Assembly (NCBI RefSeq): GCF_009677585.1
Contig: NZ_WKYV01000002.1
Location: 186,001-250,000 of the forward strand
Length of the DNA stretch: 64,000 bases
DNA from: Lactonifactor sp. BIOML-A5
GTDB taxonomy: Bacteria; Bacillota; Clostridia; Lachnospirales; Lachnospiraceae
Direction of reading: 5' to 3'
A model generated the notes under the pieces. That model ran no database searches and had not been told where the DNA came from. It saw only the letters and a list, made by a program, of their open reading frames with translations. The position numbers and the translations under genes were made by a program. Shown here piece by piece: positions 59,036-64,000 of the stretch; position 1 is the first letter of the stretch; each line of letters begins with the position of its first letter.

Positions 59036-60466
59036 CTACTGGCAAACCACTTGTATCCTCTGGTTTGTATAATCAGCGGGCCCCTGGAGATCAAGCCCCA
59101 TATTCTGATACTCCCGCACCTCATCTATCAGTCTCTCTGTAATCATCTCCCCGGGAACCAGCAGCGGTATGCCGGGAGGGTACAAGTACAGGTATTCCCC
59201 TGAAATTCTTCCAGGACTCTCCCATAATACTACCGGTTTCCTATCCCGTTCCAGGGCATCCGCAATGGTCAGCCTCTGCTCTCCGTAATTCCAGTACCCG
59301 CAGTATCCACATCCATGTTCAGAATCATCCGCCTTATCCACATTTTGATCAATTTCCTCCAATGCTGTGGATAACCGCTCATAACCCAGAGCAGTATCCA
59401 TAATGCTTGTCATTCCCAGCACATAATCCCTGGCAGCCATCTCCATAGGCAGATGATACTTATCTAATAAAATAGAATATAATTGCGCTCCCGTCAAGCG
59501 GCAGCCTTTGGTAGATATTAGAAGCTTTGAAGGGTCCATGGCATAAATTCCGTGTGTCCCCTCAAGACTGCGAGGAACCAGCTTCAAATTTTCCAAAGAT
59601 TCCAGACGCTTCCGGTGTACTTTCAAAAGCCCCGCATACTCTTCAAACAGCCGCTCTCCATCATCTGTTACCAGGCCCAGTCCATACTCTATGCTTGCCA
59701 TCAATACATAGGAAGGACTGCTGGTCTGATAAATTCCCAGAAACCGTTCCAACGCTTCCCTGGGGACTCTTTGGCTTCCCAAATGTACCAGTGCAGTCTG
59801 AGTAAGACAGGGCATGGTCTTGTGCAGGCTCTGTACCGTCAAATCTGCCCCGCAGGCCAGGGCCGGTTCCGGAAAGTAGGGATGAAATCCCAGGTGTGCC
59901 CCATGCGCCTCATCTACCAGAAGCGGTATTTTGTATCTGTGGACAATCTCACTGATCCCCCGAATATCAGATACTACTCCGTCATACGTAGGTGAGGTAA
60001 GGATCACAGCCTGAGTCCCGGGATTGGCCGCCAGCTTCTCCTCTACCTCCCGGCAGGTAATCCCCCCATTCAATCCGTATCGGTGTTCCGGCTCCGAGTC
60101 CAGGTAGACCGTTTGGAGTCCCCGCAGATAAGCGGCATGGTACACGGATTTGTGGCTGTTGCGGGCCATAAGAAGGGTTCCTCCCGGGGTAGTACAGGCG
60201 GAGATCCCACTCAGAATCCCGCCAGAACTTCCATTTACGCAGTAATAGGTTTTCTCTGCTCCATAGAGACACGCCGCCCGTTCCTGGGCATCCTTTAAGA
60301 TTCCCTCAGGGTGATGGAGATTGTCAAATCCTTCAATCTCCGTGATGTCGATAGAAAAAGGACTACTAAAAGTCCCCTTCCCTGCGCGCCTCTTATGGCC
60401 GGGCATGTGAAACGGGTAGTAATCCTTAGTACTGTATGCGTTCAGTAATCCGTCTAATCTTTTCAT
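59036..60466 (-). CDS. Orn/Lys/Arg decarboxylase (PLP-dependent, YaaO-like)
   Basis: The 476-residue protein has the motifs of the group III decarboxylases: HMPGHKRR, GSSGGI, VLTSPTYDGVVSDI, LVDEAHGAHLGFH and QSLHKTMPCLTQ with the PLP Lys216. The C-terminal domain with PPGIPLLVPGE follows. It decarboxylates ornithine, lysine or arginine to a polyamine precursor. In Bacillus the homologue (yaaO) lies at the same place in the yaaO-tmk...holB-yaaT block. The ribosome site is weak (CTGGAAG). Confidence 0.93.
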   Translation of the reverse strand: MKRLDGLLNAYSTKDYYPFHMPGHKRRAGKGTFSSPFSIDITEIEGFDNLHHPEGILKDAQERAACLYGAEKTYYCVNGSSGGILSGISACTTPGGTLLMARNSHKSVYHAAYLRGLQTVYLDSEPEHRYGLNGGITCREVEEKLAANPGTQAVILTSPTYDGVVSDIRGISEIVHRYKIPLLVDEAHGAHLGFHPYFPEPALACGADLTVQSLHKTMPCLTQTALVHLGSQRVPREALERFLGIYQTSSPSYVLMASIEYGLGLVTDDGERLFEEYAGLLKVHRKRLESLENLKLVPRSLEGTHGIYAMDPSKLLISTKGCRLTGAQLYSILLDKYHLPMEMAARDYVLGMTSIMDTALGYERLSTALEEIDQNVDKADDSEHGCGYCGYWNYGEQRLTIADALERDRKPVVLWESPGRISGEYLYLYPPGIPLLVPGEMITERLIDEVREYQNMGLDLQGPADYTNQRIQVVCQ

Positions 60467-60486
60467 ATGCTATGCTTCCAGTTCTC

Positions 60487-61176
60487 TTATACCTTAAATC
60501 GGTAGCCTACGCCCCAGATGGTTTCAATATACTGAGGCTTGGCTGTATTATACTCAATCTTCTCACGAATTTTCTTGATGTGCACCGTTACGGTAGCAAT
60601 ATCTCCGATAGACTCCATGTCCCATATCTCTTTAAAAAGTTCATCCTTCGTAAATACCCGGTTGGGATTCTGTGCCAGAAAGGTAAGCAGATCAAACTCC
60701 TTGGTAGTAAAGTTCTTTTCTTCTCCATTTACCCAGACTCTTCTGGCTGTCTTATCAATCTTTAGACCCCGTATCTCAATAATGTCGTTTTCCTGGACCC
60801 CTGTTCCAATCAGCCTTTCATACCTGGCAAGGTGGGCTTTTACTCTGGCTACCAGCTCGCTGGGGCTGAAAGGTTTTGTCATATAGTCATCCGCTCCAAG
60901 TCCAAGGCCCCTGATCTTATCGATATCATCTTTTTTAGCGGAGACCATAATAATAGGCGTATTTTTCTGTGCCCGGATCTCCCTGCAGATCTCAAATCCA
61001 TCCAGCTCGGGAAGCATTAGATCCAGTATAAACAGATCATAATCTCCCTCCAGGGATTTTTTCAGTCCCACATCTCCCCTGTGCTCGATTTCCACCTGGA
61101 AGCCGCTGAGTTCCAGGTAATCCTTCTCCAGATCCGCAATTGCCTCTTCATCTTCGATTATCAATATCTTACTCAT
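60487..61176 (-). CDS. OmpR-type response regulator
   Basis: The 229-residue protein has a receiver domain (acceptor Asp52 in LFILDLMLPE, Lys101-type TKPFSPSEL) and an OmpR winged helix (LTFLAQNPNRVFTKDELFKEIWDMESIGDIATVTVHIKKIREKIE). It overlaps the end of the kinase gene by eight bases (AATGAGTAA). The kinase is encoded first and the regulator second, the reverse of the common order. Confidence 0.95.
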   Translation of the reverse strand: MSKILIIEDEEAIADLEKDYLELSGFQVEIEHRGDVGLKKSLEGDYDLFILDLMLPELDGFEICREIRAQKNTPIIMVSAKKDDIDKIRGLGLGADDYMTKPFSPSELVARVKAHLARYERLIGTGVQENDIIEIRGLKIDKTARRVWVNGEEKNFTTKEFDLLTFLAQNPNRVFTKDELFKEIWDMESIGDIATVTVHIKKIREKIEYNTAKPQYIETIWGVGYRFKV

Positions 61177-62662
61177 TCACTGGTACCTCCTGATATTTTC
61201 TAAGGACAAAGTACATCACTGTCCCAATATTTTCCTTGCTTGTTGCCCACACTTTACCTCCGTGGTCCTCAATGATCTTCTTAACAATAGAAAGACCAAT
61301 ACCGCTTCCTCCTTTTGATGAATTTCTGGAAGCATCTGTCCGGTAAAACCGATCAAAAATATTGGACAAATCCTTTGCTGCGATTCCTTTGCCGTTATCC
61401 TCGATCTCAACCTGAATGAAATCGCCGACATCTTTCACCCGAAGGTTGATGAATCCCTTAGACTTATTCATATATTTAAGAGAATTCCCTACGACATTAT
61501 TAATTACCCGCTTCATCTGCTCTGCATCAGCAATCACTACCACATCCTGATCCACATAATTGTAATATCCCAGTTCAACTCCCTTGGATTCCAGCTCCAG
61601 TCCCAGCTCCTCCGCACAGTCATCAAAGTAATCTGTCACATGGATCTTGCTGAACGTATAGGGAATGCGGTTGGTGTCAATCTTAGAATAAAAAGTCAGT
61701 TCATTGATCAGCCTGTCCATATCATTGGCCTTGCTGTAGATTGTCCTGATATACTTGTTCATCTTCTCCGGGGTATCCGCAACCCCATCCATAATTCCCT
61801 CCACATATCCCTTAATGGCAGTGATAGGAGTCTTCAAATCATGGGAGATATTGCTGATCAGTTCTTTATTGTCCTTGTCAAACTGTACCTTTTCCTCCGC
61901 GGATTCCTTCAGCCGCTGCCTCATCTCCTCAAAGTCACTGCACAGGTCGCTTATCTCATCCACGCCTTCCCCTTCAATGGTAAAGTCCAGATTCCCTTCT
62001 TTGATATTCTGTGTAGCCACCTTTAATTTATTCAGGGGAGTGATCACTCCCTGGTATATCCACAGTGTAAGTCCGAGACTGGTAATAAACAGAATCAGAA
62101 CCACCACTCCCAGCATATTCTTCATCAGAGACTGCACCTGAGGAATCGTCTCAACTGCACTGGTCACAATAAAGGCACTCCCGTCATCCCCGTTGTCCAG
62201 GGTAAAGTCAACCTGCTTCACCAGTGCCTGCAGTGTACTCCCCAGGTAAATCCCACTGTCCGATCCAGCCCGGAAATCACCAGATTTAGGGAGACTCTCC
62301 AGAAGTTCCGACTGATCCCCTTTGGCTCCGCAATAAATAATATTGCCATCCATCCGGACAATAAGAAAAGAGTATTTCGTTGACAGCTCTGTATTGATAG
62401 AATCCAGATACTGCACATCCTCAAAAGAATCCGGTTGATTCTTCGCCTGCTGCTGCAGGGAGTCAAAAGTTTTCTTTGTCATACTGCTCAGCATCTGCAG
62501 AGAGTTAGATAAATTCTCATATGTGGGATTCTCAATACCATATTGCTTCTCAATGTTCTTAAGCATATAATGGCTGAACCCATACAGACAGGCCCCGGTG
62601 AATACCAGAGGAACTAAAATAATCACAAAAAAAGAAATAATAATCCGTGTTTTTAGTTTCAT
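61169..62662 (-). CDS. Membrane-bound sensor histidine kinase with HAMP domain
   Basis: The 497-residue kinase has two membrane segments (residues about 8-30 and 185-207) enclosing a 150-residue extracellular sensor region, then HAMP (NIKEGNLDFTIEGEGVDEISDLCSDFEEMRQRL), the phosphoacceptor motif LISNISHDLKTPITAIKGYVEG, and the ATP-binding domain (VNNVVGNSLKYMNKSKG, EDNGKGIAAKDL, GGSGIGLSIVKKI). AGAGAGGA precedes the ATG. It is translationally coupled to the response-regulator gene that follows. The signal is unknown. Confidence 0.94.
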   Translation of the reverse strand: MKLKTRIIISFFVIILVPLVFTGACLYGFSHYMLKNIEKQYGIENPTYENLSNSLQMLSSMTKKTFDSLQQQAKNQPDSFEDVQYLDSINTELSTKYSFLIVRMDGNIIYCGAKGDQSELLESLPKSGDFRAGSDSGIYLGSTLQALVKQVDFTLDNGDDGSAFIVTSAVETIPQVQSLMKNMLGVVVLILFITSLGLTLWIYQGVITPLNKLKVATQNIKEGNLDFTIEGEGVDEISDLCSDFEEMRQRLKESAEEKVQFDKDNKELISNISHDLKTPITAIKGYVEGIMDGVADTPEKMNKYIRTIYSKANDMDRLINELTFYSKIDTNRIPYTFSKIHVTDYFDDCAEELGLELESKGVELGYYNYVDQDVVVIADAEQMKRVINNVVGNSLKYMNKSKGFINLRVKDVGDFIQVEIEDNGKGIAAKDLSNIFDRFYRTDASRNSSKGGSGIGLSIVKKIIEDHGGKVWATSKENIGTVMYFVLRKYQEVPVNE

Positions 62663-62786
62663 GATTTTATCCTCTCTAAAGAGCCTAAAAGCTCACTTTA
62701 TTGTATAAGTATAGCACATTCATAGAGGGTTTTCATCTAAACAAAGTCCTCCAAATCTAAACTTTCTATTAAAAAAGCCAAAAAGG

Positions 62787-62861
62787 GGGACGTGTTCTTT
62801 CTAAAAAGAACACGTCCCAAAATCAGACCGGCCTGTCCCTAATTCACTCAGCCCTGTCCCC
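62787..62861 (-). repeat. REP-like palindromic element, copy 3 (inverted)
   Basis: Read on the minus strand it has GGGGACAGGGC (62851-62861), GGGACAGGCC (62830-62839) and the hairpin with core GGGACGTGTTCTTT and its near-complement (62787-62818, one mismatch). It follows the metK stop codon by six bases and may act as its transcription end. Confidence 0.85.
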
Positions 62862-62867
62862 TTTTAA

Positions 62868-64000
62868 CTATAAGTATTTCTTCAAAACCTCTGTCTTATC
62901 CAGTTTTTCCCACGGAAGATCCAAATCGTTTCTTCCGAAATGTCCGTATGCTGCTGTCTGTTTGTAGATAGGTCTCCGAAGATCCAGCATTTTGATAATT
63001 CCTGCAGGACGGAGATCAAAATTTTCACGGATAATTTCTACCAGTTTTGTATCCTCCAGTTTCCCGGTTCCAAAGGTATCTACCATTACAGAAGTGGGAT
63101 GGGCAACCCCTATGGCATAGGACAGCTGAATCTCACATTTTTTTGCCAGACCGGCAGCTACAATATTTTTGGCCACGTAGCGGGCTGCATAAGCCGCAGA
63201 GCGATCCACCTTGGTACAGTCTTTCCCGGAAAATGCGCCGCCGCCGTGACGTGCATATCCGCCGTAAGTGTCTACAATAATCTTACGTCCCGTTAATCCG
63301 CTGTCTCCGTGAGGCCCCCCGATGACGAATCTTCCTGTTGGATTGATAAAGAACTTCGTGTTTTCATCCACCATGTTTTCCGGAATAATGGGGGCAAATA
63401 CGTATTTCTTGATATCTTCGTGGATCTGTTCCTGAGTGACGTCCGGATCATGCTGGGTGGACAATACCACAGCGTCCAGCCGGCTGGGAACACCGTCTTT
63501 GTCATATTCCACTGTCACCTGGGTTTTACCGTCCGGCCTTAAGTACGTGAGCGTGCCGTCTTTTCTCACCTTTGTCAGCTGAAGCGCCAATTTATGGGCC
63601 AGCGCAATAGGATATGGCATATATTCCTCAGTCTCATCACTGGCATATCCGAACATCATCCCCTGATCTCCGGCACCGATGGCATCAATTTCTGCCTCAG
63701 ACATTGTATTTTCTTTTGCCTCCAGAGCCTTGTCTACCCCCATAGCAATGTCTGTAGACTGTTCGTCAATGGCCGTAACCACACCGCAGGTATCCGCGTC
63801 GAATCCATATTTTCCTCTGGTATACCCGATCTCACGTACGGTATCCCGCACAATTTTCTGTATATCTACATACGCCTTAGTGGTAATCTCTCCCATCACC
63901 ATTACCAGCCCCGTTGTTGTGCACGTCTCACAGGCTACCCGACTCATGGGATCCTGGGCAAGCAGTGCATCCAGAATGGCGTCTGAGATTTGGTCGCACA
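62868..64000 (-). CDS. metK: S-adenosylmethionine synthase, 3' part; gene runs off the right edge
   Basis: The frame is open to the window edge on the minus strand and reads [40 protein letters not shown], the start of MetK minus its first 20 or so residues. The later family segments are present: [72 protein letters not shown], and [13 protein letters not shown]. It makes SAM from methionine and ATP. The true start and any SAM riboswitch in its leader are outside the window. About 377 of the usual 395 residues are visible. Confidence 0.97.
   Translation of the reverse strand, partial: CDQISDAILDALLAQDPMSRVACETCTTTGLVMVMGEITTKAYVDIQKIVRDTVREIGYTRGKYGFDADTCGVVTAIDEQSTDIAMGVDKALEAKENTMSEAEIDAIGAGDQGMMFGYASDETEEYMPYPIALAHKLALQLTKVRKDGTLTYLRPDGKTQVTVEYDKDGVPSRLDAVVLSTQHDPDVTQEQIHEDIKKYVFAPIIPENMVDENTKFFINPTGRFVIGGPHGDSGLTGRKIIVDTYGGYARHGGGAFSGKDCTKVDRSAAYAARYVAKNIVAAGLAKKCEIQLSYAIGVAHPTSVMVDTFGTGKLEDTKLVEIIRENFDLRPAGIIKMLDLRRPIYKQTAAYGHFGRNDLDLPWEKLDKTEVLKKYL

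Overview
The window looks like a chromosomal segment of a spore-forming anaerobic Firmicute of class Clostridia, most likely a Lachnospiraceae-type gut bacterium. The evidence is a cotJABC spore-coat operon, spmA, a ricT-holB-trmN6-rsmI housekeeping block with the Bacillus/Clostridium gene order, strong AGGAGG ribosome sites, AT-rich intergenic regions with moderate-GC genes, and sugar ABC systems paired with YesM/YesN-type two-component regulators. No rRNA, tRNA, CRISPR array, prophage or transposase gene was seen. Assignment is by gene content only.

Region 1 (1-16.7 kb) is catabolic. A four-gene 2-oxoacid/acetoin-type dehydrogenase operon (E1 alpha, E1 beta, E2, E3; minus strand, E3 running off the left edge) is divergent from a LacI-family regulator. 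The regulator converges on a three-gene operon: a fused UGSC-like protein of unknown function, an FAD oxidoreductase and an iron alcohol dehydrogenase. Next come a DUF554 membrane protein, a large XRE-type regulator, a URO-D-family methyltransferase-like gene with a MatC/SLC13-like permease, and an aldehyde dehydrogenase.

Region 2 (17-29.5 kb) is a sugar-type uptake operon on the minus strand: binding lipoprotein, permease, double ATPase, URO-D protein, FGGY kinase and AraM-like glycerol-1-phosphate dehydrogenase. It is divergent from a YesN/YesM two-component pair that overlaps an unusual ABC ATPase with a Walker B Glu-to-Gln change. An 18-base perfect palindrome lies between the two units.

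Region 3 (29.5-41.8 kb) holds small regulatory units: TetR plus MFS exporter sharing a palindromic operator, GyrI-like ligand-binding proteins and a WYL regulator, a third URO-D protein with a zinc alcohol dehydrogenase, an ABC exporter next to a fused degenerate-ABC/LytTR regulator with a textbook LytTR site, a GGDEF response regulator divergent from a small XRE protein, and cotJABC.

Region 4 (42.2-53.7 kb) has an M20 amidohydrolase with two membrane proteins and an RpiR regulator, then a 2-aminoethylphosphonate uptake and degradation operon (ABC transporter, phnW, phnX), then a hybrid histidine kinase.

Region 5 (53.7-64 kb) is housekeeping on the minus strand: spmA, a P-II protein, rsmI, trmN6, ricT, holB, a guanylate-kinase-like gene, an Orn/Lys/Arg decarboxylase, a histidine kinase/response regulator pair and metK (running off the right edge). 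Three copies of a REP-like palindromic repeat built on GGGACGTGTTCTTT lie at about 34.1, 55.65 and 62.8 kb. One of them supplies the stop codon of trmN6.
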